Source of the DNA: Dehalococcoidia bacterium
GTDB lineage: Bacteria > Chloroflexota > Dehalococcoidia > Dehalococcoidales > UBA1222
Direction of reading: 5' to 3'
Assembly: GCA_009779255.1 (NCBI GenBank)
Contig: WREQ01000009.1
Span: forward strand, 1-44,384
Length of the DNA: 44,384 bases
In this document: positions 30,784-39,566 of the stretch, in pieces
Position numbering within the stretch: position 1 is the stretch's first letter
Layout: each line of letters begins with the position of its first letter
Translations under genes and position numbers: made by a program
The notes under the pieces: model-generated
The model's input: the letters and a program-made list of their open reading frames with translations, nothing else
Told to the model about the DNA's origin: nothing
Database searches by the model: none

Positions 30784-30921
30784 ATGAGTCCTGGCCGTTT
30801 CAGAATAAGTAGAATAGAGTCAGCAAGGCACTTAGCCGCTGGAATTTTCCGTGTTAATCACGGGGTTCGGCGGCTTTTTTATTTCAATGAACGAAGGGGT
30901 GATGCCTATGACATGACTTAA
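30784..30921 (+). CDS. possible 45-aa Arg-rich leader peptide
   Basis: SD-like TAGGAG upstream of ATG; MSPGRFRISRIESARHLAAGIFRVNHGVRRLFYFNERRGDAYDMT*, reads through the terminator at 30834-30884. Confidence 0.35.
   Translation: MSPGRFRISRIESARHLAAGIFRVNHGVRRLFYFNERRGDAYDMT
30834..30884 (+). terminator. rho-independent terminator in leader of the secreted-protein gene
   Basis: AGCCGC..CCGTG ttaat CACGG..GCGGCT followed by TTTTTTATTT. Confidence 0.75.
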
Positions 30922-30996
30922 TGGGCAGATTTTATGTGTGCATAGGGTTTATCCAAGTATCAAGAAGCTAAACAAAACACTCAAAGGAGGGATCAA

Positions 30997-31947
30997 ATGA
31001 AGAAACTTTCTTCTAACCTGGCAAAGATGCTTGCTGTTGCCATGGCAGTGATGCTCTTTGTCGTGATAATAGCCCCCTTGAGTGCTTGTAGAGACATTCG
31101 CGCTGACAAAACTCAGGCAGGCGATTTTATAACCTTCCCCCATGAAAACAACGAGTACAGATACTCTATAAATCAGCCGGATCTTGCTCAGTTAAAGCAG
31201 CAGTTTGACTTTAATACAGATGACAAAGAAATCAAAACGGAACTCTATGCGGATATTTTCCGCAGGCTTGGTTTTTCGGAAAGAGCCATTTCAAATCTCG
31301 ACACGGAAGTGATGAGCGAAATTGTAGAAGAAGCCATCGACATCACGGTAAGCATGCAATATATCAGGTCGCACCCAAATGGCAATCAGGAAGTACTAAG
31401 CAGGGATGAATGCCTGAGTGCGACTGCCAATCTGAATTCTGTAATGGAAATAATAACCATCGTAACCTCCACTACAGGCTTTTTAGGAGGCGATGGGTGG
31501 TATAATCTATATGGCATGTTCACATGGCTGTCTACACCACCCAACCGGCGCACTGATACCATTTCGCTAGCTGTTTCCAATTTTGCATGGAGCGCCTCCT
31601 TAACAGACTTCCAGTCATACGTAAAATATGACTGGGTTAAATACGGTGGCTTCATCTACGGTGCATTTATCCCCGCCACTTATGGGAGCGAAAAGGTTGT
31701 AAAGCCCTGGGCGGAAAAAATGCTTGGGCCGACGGGATTGTACTATTCCTGGAATCTGCCAACTGATTCGTATAACCCCTTAACCACGCTGACTGTTAAG
31801 CATAGCAACTTTTTCTTTTACATTAAGGGAAAGGCGCAGATGCAGAATCCCAATCAGGCTTCGTTTAATCTTTTTACCGGATACACCCACCTAACTGGTG
31901 CTACAACCAAAGAGTTTCATAGCTATTGTTATAAATCTATCCCATAA
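30997..31947 (+). CDS. secreted/lipoprotein-like hypothetical protein
   Basis: 316 aa, signal peptide with LSAC lipobox-like motif, strong SD AAGGAGGG. Confidence 0.75.
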   Translation: MKKLSSNLAKMLAVAMAVMLFVVIIAPLSACRDIRADKTQAGDFITFPHENNEYRYSINQPDLAQLKQQFDFNTDDKEIKTELYADIFRRLGFSERAISNLDTEVMSEIVEEAIDITVSMQYIRSHPNGNQEVLSRDECLSATANLNSVMEIITIVTSTTGFLGGDGWYNLYGMFTWLSTPPNRRTDTISLAVSNFAWSASLTDFQSYVKYDWVKYGGFIYGAFIPATYGSEKVVKPWAEKMLGPTGLYYSWNLPTDSYNPLTTLTVKHSNFFFYIKGKAQMQNPNQASFNLFTGYTHLTGATTKEFHSYCYKSIP

Positions 31948-32065
31948 TCTCTAGCTGGTATTGCTTTTCAACGTTCGGCTAGAAGCAACGCAATCATATG
32001 AGAGAGCCGTGTATATGCAGCTTTCTCGCGTGACACAGAAAAATCTGACAATGGAGGTGTAATTA

Positions 32066-32347
32066 ATGAAAAAACTGCTTATCAGGCTACTAGTTGGTAT
32101 CGCTGGTTTCGTCGTAACGTTAATATTATTCGTAGCGGCAGTATATGTCGTAACCAGGTTTTTTATAGATGATCTTCTAGTATCGGTTGGCGCTGTAATC
32201 GTATTTGTTGTAGTTGCATGCACATTCTTGGTTATCCACGGGCTGCAAAATGTCATGGAAGGAATCGAGTTTGCTATAGGTGAGATACAAAAGGGTCGCA
32301 ATGATAACCAATCCACCGAAACGGGTGACACGTCAGAAGACGAGTGA
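32066..32347 (+). CDS. small two-TM membrane protein
   Basis: 93 aa with two hydrophobic helices and SD GGAGGTG. Confidence 0.65.
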   Translation: MKKLLIRLLVGIAGFVVTLILFVAAVYVVTRFFIDDLLVSVGAVIVFVVVACTFLVIHGLQNVMEGIEFAIGEIQKGRNDNQSTETGDTSEDE

Positions 32348-32375
32348 CGCGTTTTGAACACGGCATGATTCAGGG

Positions 32376-32712
32376 CTGCGAGTGACGAAGCATCTGGAGG
32401 AGGCGGGGAGTAGTAACTGGCACCCCGCCACCAGATCCTTCGGTCGCTACGCTCCCTCCAGGATGGACTTGGTCGTAAATCCATGCTGGAGGAACGAGCC
32501 TGCGAGTGACGAAGCATCCGGTGAGGTGGTGGATGGTTGCTCCCCGCCGCCAGATCCTTCGGTCGCTGCGCTCCCTCCAGGATGGACTTGGTCATAAATC
32601 CATGCTGGAGGAATGAGCTTGCGAGTGACGAAGCATCCGGTGGGGCGGTGGATGGTTGCTCCTCACCACCAGATCCTTCGGTCGCTACGCTCCCTCCAAG
32701 ATGGACTTGGTC
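32376..32712 (+). repeat. array of three palindromic repeat units (first one truncated)
   Basis: TCCATGCTGGAGGAA starts at 32480 and 32599 (period 119 bp), plus a left-truncated unit from 32376. Confidence 0.9.
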
Positions 32713-32837
32713 GAAACTCATAACTGACCACTGCAAACTGATTACTTTCGGCCTTGTGTCACCAATCCCCCGAACTGGTGCCACTGCTTGAGTCCATTCC
32801 GCCCTATCCACTATACTGGTGCCGGTCGGAGGTAAAT

Positions 32838-34043
32838 GTGCTTGACCTGAGCCGTGTAGCCGGACAAATAGGAGAGATGGTGACCAGCCTCAAAACCGGC
32901 TGGCAGGAGCGGCAGAAACATCTGGCCGAAGCTCTTTCTCTGCTTGTGGATAAAAAGCTCGACTTCGAATCCCTCCGGCTCAAGGTCGAACGCAGCTCCG
33001 GCAAAACCACTTTCCTGACAGCCGGTCTGGTGGAACCGCTTGCCACCCGCCATGCACCCCCCACCACTCCGACGAACTTCTCCGTCATCGCCACCGACGG
33101 CTCCCAGATAGACGTAGACCGCCACGCTCCGGCGCGCTGTTATCTGATAAACATAGGTCGCGTGCGGCTGGACTACGGCGAAGGCGCGCGCGCTGAACTG
33201 GAGAGCCTGCCGCGGTTATGCGCCGATGAAAACACGCTGGTGATTTCAGACGGGGTCAGGCAGCAGGCCATTGAAGGCGCGCTTTTGAACATCCGCCGCT
33301 CGGTTGACGAGACCGGACATCTTGCTGAAATGGCGGAAAAACTGCCGGATTCCCGCCCGGCGCTGGCGGTTGTCGACGGCTCTCTCATCCTGTGGGGGCT
33401 GTCCAACAAGGATTATCCCGACTTCGTAGTAGCTGAACTGCTCGACAAGGGTTACATTAAACATCTTGATACCCTGCGCAAAATCGCCGGAGAACGGCAG
33501 TTAGCCCTCGCCAGCTATATCAGCTTCCCACGCTCAGCGGACGTAGTAAATGCGCTTAGGCTGGCGCTGTGCCCGCACAATGCGGCCGACTGCGATAAAT
33601 ACTGCGGGGATACGCCAGTCGGCCGACGCCCCTGCGATAAATTGTCGGGAGTACAGGACCGCGATTTGTTCGCCAGTCTGCTGGACACAGGCGAGCGCTC
33701 GGCGCTGTTTGGAAGCCAGTCCAAAATCGTCAGAGAGAACTACGGCGAACACAGCATCCAATTTTTCTACCTCAAGCTGGAAGATGAAATCGCCCGCGTC
33801 GAGGTACCGGTCTGGATTGCGCATGATAAAGACAGGCTGGAGATGACACACGCGCTGATTCTCGACCAGTGTCGGCGCGGACAGGGCTATCCGGTGGCGC
33901 TCTCCGAAGCCCATGAACAGGCGGTGGTGACTGTCGCCGACCGCGAAAACTTTCAGCGGCTGGTGGAGGTGGAGCTTGCCGGAAGGCACCTGGCCACATC
34001 GGTTTCCGCCAAGAGCCGCAGCAAAAAGACGAGGTGGGTATAA
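32838..34043 (+). CDS. nurA: NurA domain-containing protein (5'-3' nuclease)
   Basis: VIATDGSQIDVDRHAPARCYLINIGRVRLDYG, ALAVVDGSLILW, FYLKL..ARVEVPVWIA; start chosen at GTG 32838 preceded by GGAGGT rather than the longer ORF at 32754. Confidence 0.85.
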   Translation: MLDLSRVAGQIGEMVTSLKTGWQERQKHLAEALSLLVDKKLDFESLRLKVERSSGKTTFLTAGLVEPLATRHAPPTTPTNFSVIATDGSQIDVDRHAPARCYLINIGRVRLDYGEGARAELESLPRLCADENTLVISDGVRQQAIEGALLNIRRSVDETGHLAEMAEKLPDSRPALAVVDGSLILWGLSNKDYPDFVVAELLDKGYIKHLDTLRKIAGERQLALASYISFPRSADVVNALRLALCPHNAADCDKYCGDTPVGRRPCDKLSGVQDRDLFASLLDTGERSALFGSQSKIVRENYGEHSIQFFYLKLEDEIARVEVPVWIAHDKDRLEMTHALILDQCRRGQGYPVALSEAHEQAVVTVADRENFQRLVEVELAGRHLATSVSAKSRSKKTRWV

Positions 34044-34065
34044 AGTGAAAGCAAAGAGGATATTT

Positions 34066-34140
34066 ATGGATGAAGCAATCCGTCTCGGAGAAATAATTGA
34101 GGCCTCCACCACCGGCTTCAGCGCCCCATTCTCAAAATAA
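34066..34140 (+). pseudogene. vestigial 5' end of the gene now starting at 34896
   Basis: MDEAIRLGEIIEASTTGFSAPFSK*; 34087-34126 identical over 40 bp to 34920-34959. Confidence 0.85.
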
Positions 34141-34181
34141 CATTGCGAGTGCGCGGCGTTTGTGCAGCCACCTTGATTTGC

Positions 34182-34199
34182 GGTATCATAGATGATACC
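34182..34199 (+). promoter_or_regulatory. putative HicB operator
   Basis: GGTATCAT ag ATGATACC inverted repeat within the TTGATT-17-TACCAT promoter-like region just before hicA. Confidence 0.6.
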
Positions 34200-34215
34200 A
34201 TGATTGTCAAAGGCC

Positions 34216-34470
34216 ATGACTAAAAACAAGAAGCAGCTGGATAAAATCAAACAAAACCCCAGAAATGTCTCACTAAATGACTTTGAGGCGTTGGTTAACC
34301 AATATGGCTTCATCAAAGAAGGCACCAAACATCCACGCGCCGCTATTACAGGCCAGGCATCCATCCCCTACAAACGCGAAACGCCGGTAAAAAAATGCTA
34401 TGTGGACGAGTTGCTAGAGGCGATTGAAAAGTGCGAGAAACACGAACAAGGCGGAGGAAGAAACCCATGA
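34216..34470 (+). CDS. hicA: HicA-like toxin (type II TA)
   Basis: Small ORF FEALVNQYGFIKEGTKHPRAAITGQASIPYKRETPVKKCYVDELLEAIEK, HicA dsRBD-like pattern, ATGA overlap with hicB. Confidence 0.75.
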   Translation: MTKNKKQLDKIKQNPRNVSLNDFEALVNQYGFIKEGTKHPRAAITGQASIPYKRETPVKKCYVDELLEAIEKCEKHEQGGGRNP

Positions 34471-34865
34471 AAAAGAAAGACCTCGCTTATTATTTGAGCC
34501 TGCCCTATACGACCATGGTCGAAAAAAGAGACGACGGGCACGGGACATATTACGTCGCCAGAGTGCTGGAATTGCCACACTGCCTCATTCATGGCGATAC
34601 CCCTGAGGAAGCCGTCAGCGAACTGGCAGATGTCAAAAAAGACTGGCTGGAAGACTGCCTCGAGCGCGGCATACATATACCCGAACCGGAAAAACAGGAG
34701 TACTCAGGCGAACTCAGACTACGCATGCCACCATCGCTTCACCGCAGATTGGCTATCACGGCCCGAAAAGAGGGGGTCAGCCTGAACAGCTACCTGAATA
34801 GTGTTCTGTCCGGTTCGGTGCATTACACAGGCAAACCCACCCCCAAAGAAGAGTGCGCGGTCTGA
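34467..34865 (+). CDS. hicB: HicB-family antitoxin with C-terminal RHH/Arc domain
   Basis: YYLSLPYTTMVEKRDDGHGTYYVARVLELPHCLIHGDTPEEAVSELADVKKDWLEDCLERG plus LRLRMPPSLHRRLAITARKEGVSLNSYLNSVLS. Confidence 0.9.
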   Translation: MKKKDLAYYLSLPYTTMVEKRDDGHGTYYVARVLELPHCLIHGDTPEEAVSELADVKKDWLEDCLERGIHIPEPEKQEYSGELRLRMPPSLHRRLAITARKEGVSLNSYLNSVLSGSVHYTGKPTPKEECAV

Positions 34866-34895
34866 ACAAACATAAAATGAGAGGTATGACACGCC

Positions 34896-35492
34896 ATGAC
34901 AAAACAATCCGTCCGTCTTGGAGAAATAATTGAGGCCTCCACCACCGGCTTCAGCGCCCAGTCCTACGAACTGAATGAACTACCGGCTCTCGGTTCGCTG
35001 GTCATGACCAGCGAAGGGGAGCGAAAGCTTTACGCCGTGGTCTACCACGCCGCCACGGAGGGCATTGAGCCAGGACGCCGACCAATCGCGCGCGGCCGGG
35101 ACGAGCCGTCCGAGCAGGCACTTTTTGACAACAACCCCCAGCTTGCCAGACTGCTGCGCAGCAGGTTCTCGGCGCTGGTAGTCGGCTACAGGGACGGCTC
35201 CGCCATCCGGCAACACCTCCCCCCCAAGCCCGCCCATATCCACGCCTTCGTCCACGCCTGCCCGCAGGAGGAGGTCAAAGAGTTCGGCCAATCCTTCAAT
35301 TTCCTCAACACCCTTATCGGCGCCGAACTTGAAACCCCCGCCGATGAACTCACCGCTTCCACCCTGCGTCTGATAGCGGAGGTACAGGACGACCCGCGCG
35401 CCTTATTGGTTGCGGCCGGCAAGGAGCTGGCAATGCTACTGGGGCGTGATTACACCAGGCTAAAGGCGATACTGGAGAGGATAAAACCATAA
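34896..35492 (+). CDS. hypothetical HerA-associated protein (possibly HAS-barrel-like)
   Basis: 198 aa, between nurA and herA in the same orientation; family assignment by context only. Confidence 0.6.
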   Translation: MTKQSVRLGEIIEASTTGFSAQSYELNELPALGSLVMTSEGERKLYAVVYHAATEGIEPGRRPIARGRDEPSEQALFDNNPQLARLLRSRFSALVVGYRDGSAIRQHLPPKPAHIHAFVHACPQEEVKEFGQSFNFLNTLIGAELETPADELTASTLRLIAEVQDDPRALLVAAGKELAMLLGRDYTRLKAILERIKP

Positions 35493-35538
35493 ACAACCGA
35501 AAGTCAGTGTCTGTAATTTCGTTTGAAGCGAGGTCTAT

Positions 35539-37149
35539 ATGAATAATGATTCAAGGCTCGGTATGGTGGTCGCCGGCTCTCTTTCCGGGGGTGTGGCGGT
35601 GCGGCTGGACGGAGATGCCTCAGTGGAGGATGTCGTCGTTGGACGCTACGTCAGCATCGAGGGCAAAAAACGCCGTTTCCTAGGCATGATTACCGATGTC
35701 AAGCTGGATACTTCCGACCAGCAGCTCACTATTTCTCCTCCCGACCCTTCCGACACCTTTTCCGCCGAAGTACTCTCCGGCACCGGCGCTTACGGCGTGC
35801 TGACGGTGACACCCTATCTTGTTATCGGCGGCGACCAGACAATTACGGAAGGACCTCAGCCGGTAAAGACTATTCCAAGCCACTTCGCGCCAGTTGGGCT
35901 TGCCAGCGACACCGATATAGAGCAGGTCTTCGGCAAGGAAGACGCCCAACGCTTCTACGTTGGCAACCCGCTGGACATGGAATCCAAACTCTGCCTGAAC
36001 CTGCCGGAGTTGGCAAGACGCAGCAACGGTATTTTCGGCAAAAGCGGCACCGGCAAGACCTTCCTCACCCGCACGCTACTCGTTGGTATGCTACAAAAAG
36101 GCGCCTGCGTGAATCTGGTGTTCGACATGCATTCCGAATACGGTTGGGAGGGTACTTCGGAAAAAGGGCGCAAGGTCAAGGCGCTCAAACAGCTTTTCCC
36201 CTCAAAGGTGGCCATCTTCGCCCTAGATGAAGATAATGCCAGGCGGCGCCAGGTGGCGGCGGATGTCTTCGTCAAAATCGGCTACGACGAGATGGAGCCG
36301 AAGGATATAGCGCTACTCAAACAGACTCTCAACCTCACCGATCTGGCAGTGGAGGCCTCCTTCACCCTGCGCAAGCGCTTCGGCAAAGACTGGATAGTAA
36401 AAACGCTTGAGTTGGAAACAGCGGAAAACGGCGAACAGGAGCTGAAATCGCTCAACATCCACGAGAGCAGTTTTCAGAGCCTGCTAAGGGGACTGACCGC
36501 CATCAAACGGCTCGGCTTCATGCAGCCGCATGTCGAAAGGCGTGCCATCGACCAGCTGCTGGGATATCTGGAGCGCGGCACCCACGTGGTGCTGGAGTTC
36601 GGCCGGTACACCGAAATAACCGCCTACATTCTGGTTTCCAACATGCTGACACGGCGCATCTACGAGCGCTACCGTGAAAACACTGAAACTGCACTCGCCG
36701 GGGACAGAACGCCGCCGACACCCCTGGTCATCACTATCGAGGAGGCACACAAATTCCTCAATCCTGAGGTGGCGCCGCAGACCATCTTCGGCGACATTGC
36801 CCGCGAGATGAGAAAATTCAACTGCACCCTGCTGGTGATCGACCAGCGCCCATCCGGCATCGACCCCGAAGTAATGAGCCAATTGGGCACCAAGATTACC
36901 TGCCTGCTGGATAATGACCGCGACGTGGACGCCGTGCTTTCCGGCATCTCAGGCAAGAGTGAACTAAAGGGTGTGCTGGCCAAGCTGGCGGCAAAACAGC
37001 AGGCGCTGATTTTCGGTCACGCCGTGCCCATGCCGGTGGCTTTCACCCCGCGTGAGTACGGCAGCGCCCAGTCGTACAAAGAGCTGGCGGCTGAAAGCGA
37101 GCGCCCGCCGCAGGACATCGACAAGGATATTGATAATTTGTGGAAGTGA
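35539..37149 (+). CDS. herA: HerA-like ATPase (DUF87)
   Basis: GIFGKSGTGKTFLTRTLLVGML (Walker A), VFDMHSEYGWEG, LVITIEEAHKFLNPE, LLVIDQRPSGIDPEVMSQLGTKI. Confidence 0.93.
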   Translation: MNNDSRLGMVVAGSLSGGVAVRLDGDASVEDVVVGRYVSIEGKKRRFLGMITDVKLDTSDQQLTISPPDPSDTFSAEVLSGTGAYGVLTVTPYLVIGGDQTITEGPQPVKTIPSHFAPVGLASDTDIEQVFGKEDAQRFYVGNPLDMESKLCLNLPELARRSNGIFGKSGTGKTFLTRTLLVGMLQKGACVNLVFDMHSEYGWEGTSEKGRKVKALKQLFPSKVAIFALDEDNARRRQVAADVFVKIGYDEMEPKDIALLKQTLNLTDLAVEASFTLRKRFGKDWIVKTLELETAENGEQELKSLNIHESSFQSLLRGLTAIKRLGFMQPHVERRAIDQLLGYLERGTHVVLEFGRYTEITAYILVSNMLTRRIYERYRENTETALAGDRTPPTPLVITIEEAHKFLNPEVAPQTIFGDIAREMRKFNCTLLVIDQRPSGIDPEVMSQLGTKITCLLDNDRDVDAVLSGISGKSELKGVLAKLAAKQQALIFGHAVPMPVAFTPREYGSAQSYKELAAESERPPQDIDKDIDNLWK

Positions 37150-37258
37150 CATCAACTTATGTTACGTCAGGCTCACCGTAAACGGCTAACGAGACGCGAG
37201 TTTTGAATGACAGGTTTTGATGTCACTCGAGGCTTGACCTACAATCCAGAACAGCCGC

Positions 37259-37736
37259 AAATCCGTGCTGGAGGAATGAGCTTGCGAGTGACGAAGCATC
37301 CGGTGGGGTGGCGGATGGTTACTCCCCGCCACCAGATCCTTCGGTCGCTGCGCTCCCTCCAGGATGGACTTGTACGTAAATTCATGCTGGAGGAACGAGC
37401 CTGCGAGTGACGAAGCATCTGGAGGAGGCGGTGGATGATTGCTCCCCACCTCCAGATCCTTCGGTCGCTACACTCCCTCCAGGATGGACTTGTACGTAAA
37501 TCCATGCTGGAGGAACGAGCCTGCAAGTGACGAAGCATCCGGTGGGGCGGTGAATGGTTACTCCACACCACCAGATCCTTCGGTCGCTGCACTCCCTCCA
37601 GGATGGACTTGGTCATAAATCCATGCTGGAGGAACGAGCCTGCAAGTGACGAAGCATCTGGAGGTACGGTGGATGGTTACCCCCCGCCACCAGATCCTTC
37701 GGTCGCTGCGCTCCCTCCAGGATGGACTTGTACGGG
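37259..37736 (+). repeat. tandem array of four ~119-bp palindromic repeat units
   Basis: Unit starts at about 37262, 37381, 37501 and 37620. Confidence 0.92.
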
Positions 37737-37851
37737 ACTCATAACTGACCACTGAAAGCTGAAAACTGATTGCTTTCGGCCTTGTGTCACCAATCACCTG
37801 AACAGATATCAAGGACTTCTTTAACTTTCCTCATTGCGTTATAATCAAGGC

Positions 37852-38712
37852 ATGGCACGCAAAAAAGTCGGGCTGGCACTGGGTGGCGGCGCTGCACGCG
37901 GACTGGCGCATATCGGCGTTCTGGAAGTCCTTGAAAAAGAGGGCGTCCCTGTGGACGTGGTATCCGGAACCAGCGCCGGAGCCATCTTCGGAGCGCTACA
38001 CGCCGCTGGAATAAGCGCCGTCAGCATCAGAAAGGCCGTGCTGGGACTGGACTGGAAGCAATGGGCGCGCATGCTGGACATCACTATCCCACGCAGCGGA
38101 TTCATCTCCGGCAAGCGCCTCATCAACGAGATCACAACCATCATGGGCGGCAACCTAAAGTTCAGCGACCTCAAAAAACCCTTCGCCTGCGTGGCCTGCG
38201 ATATCGAAACCGGCGAAGAGGCCGTGATGAACGGCGGCTCGGTAGCTGAAGCGATTCACGCCAGCATCTCCATCCCCATTATCTTTCGGGCGGTGCGGCG
38301 CGGGGGACGGTTGCTTGTCGACGGCGGGCTGGTCAACCAGGTGCCGGTAAGCGTGGTTCGCAACATGGGAGCAGACTACGTCATCGCCGTTAACGTGGTG
38401 CCGCGTTACGCCCATACCCGCCCGACGCATCTCGACGACATGGCCATCCCCGAAACAGACCGCCACAGCAAACCCGGCCTCATCAGCATTATGCTCAACG
38501 TAATTGATATCGCCACCTGCGCGCGCGTCGAGGTCAGCCTGCAGGGAGCCGACACCGTCATCGAGACGAACACGCTGGATATAGGCCCGGCCGACTTCCG
38601 CAAGGCGGAGCTGGCGGTGCTGCGGGGGGAATGGGCGGCCGTTGACGCCGTGGCCAAAATCAAGAAAGACTTGGGGTTGGATACAGCAGATGCCAGAGGT
38701 GAAGAGGCCTGA
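37852..38712 (+). CDS. patatin-like phospholipase family protein
   Basis: LALGGGAARGLAHIGVLEVLEKEG, VSGTSAGAIFGAL, LLVDGGLVNQVPV. Confidence 0.93.
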   Translation: MARKKVGLALGGGAARGLAHIGVLEVLEKEGVPVDVVSGTSAGAIFGALHAAGISAVSIRKAVLGLDWKQWARMLDITIPRSGFISGKRLINEITTIMGGNLKFSDLKKPFACVACDIETGEEAVMNGGSVAEAIHASISIPIIFRAVRRGGRLLVDGGLVNQVPVSVVRNMGADYVIAVNVVPRYAHTRPTHLDDMAIPETDRHSKPGLISIMLNVIDIATCARVEVSLQGADTVIETNTLDIGPADFRKAELAVLRGEWAAVDAVAKIKKDLGLDTADARGEEA

Positions 38713-38766
38713 TTGTCAGACGCCCGCTAAAGAAGGCGTTGTGTTATAATTCCAATTGCCGCGCAT

Positions 38767-38843
<77 letters not shown>

Positions 38844-39010
38844 ATGAACCTTGGACGAACACCTACTATTTCCGCGGTGGTTTTGCCGTTACTGTTTGGT
38901 TCCAAGGTTGCGACATATAACGCCCAAAAACGCTAAGAGCCGCATTCACGCCAGTCATCATCACATCCCAAGGGAATGTTGCCTACTCACGAATGGCATT
39001 GTGGCACAAG

Positions 39011-39414
39011 TTAATACTTCAGTCTGTCCACCTCAACTAGATTGAGCACTTCATCTTTGGCAGCTTGGGAGACAGCGTAGTCGCTGAAACGCCGTTTGGT
39101 AAAGATGTAAACATGGCTGTCATCATATTCGTTTATCAGCGATACTGCACGTCGTAGCTTTTCTAGTTCTGTCTCGGTACAGCTTTCAAGCGGATTACGG
39201 AATACCTTGATGAAGAGAGCTTTTTGCTTGTATCTGACTATGGCGTCAAAGGTGTGTTGAATCTGCCCTCTTTAACAATCACAGGCAAGTACGTTACTTC
39301 ATTGTGAGAGCGGAATGTCCTTTTCAATTTAATCTTGAATATTGCATTCATCCACTTAAAGGCTTTCCGCAGATGGAATCTGGGGATTTCAGTATCTGAT
39401 ACGAGTATTGCGTC
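39011..39414 (-). pseudogene. 5'-truncated, frameshifted remnant of an unknown gene
   Basis: Minus-strand reading DAILVSDTEIPRFHLRKAFKWMNAIFKIKLKRTFRSHNEVTYLPVIVKEG / frameshift near 39265-39270 / QIQHTFDAIVRYKQKALFIKVFRNPLESCTETELEKLRRAVSLINEYDDSHVYIFTKRRFSDYAVSQAAKDEVLNLVEVDRLKY*. Confidence 0.65.
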
Positions 39415-39566
39415 TTATTGGCACATGATGAACCAAAAAAGTGTTGGCATCTTAATCAGGAAATCCTAGCATTTATAATCACATATTCATTGTGGTTTTG
39501 AAACTGGTACAATAATCAGGTTGGCAGGTTAATGGAATCCACTTTTAACGAAAGGAACAGACTGTA

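Noticed and set aside
30757-30884. c-di-GMP (GEMM) or other known riboswitch in the secreted-protein leader
   Set aside because: Conserved GEMM core motifs could not be matched by eye; kept only as an uncharacterised leader.
31951-32811. 286-aa minus-strand ORF, and similar ORFs at 37239-37616 and 37186-37449
   Set aside because: Translations of the palindromic repeat arrays (ILEGAQRPKDL..., PSWRERSDRRIW...), not real proteins.
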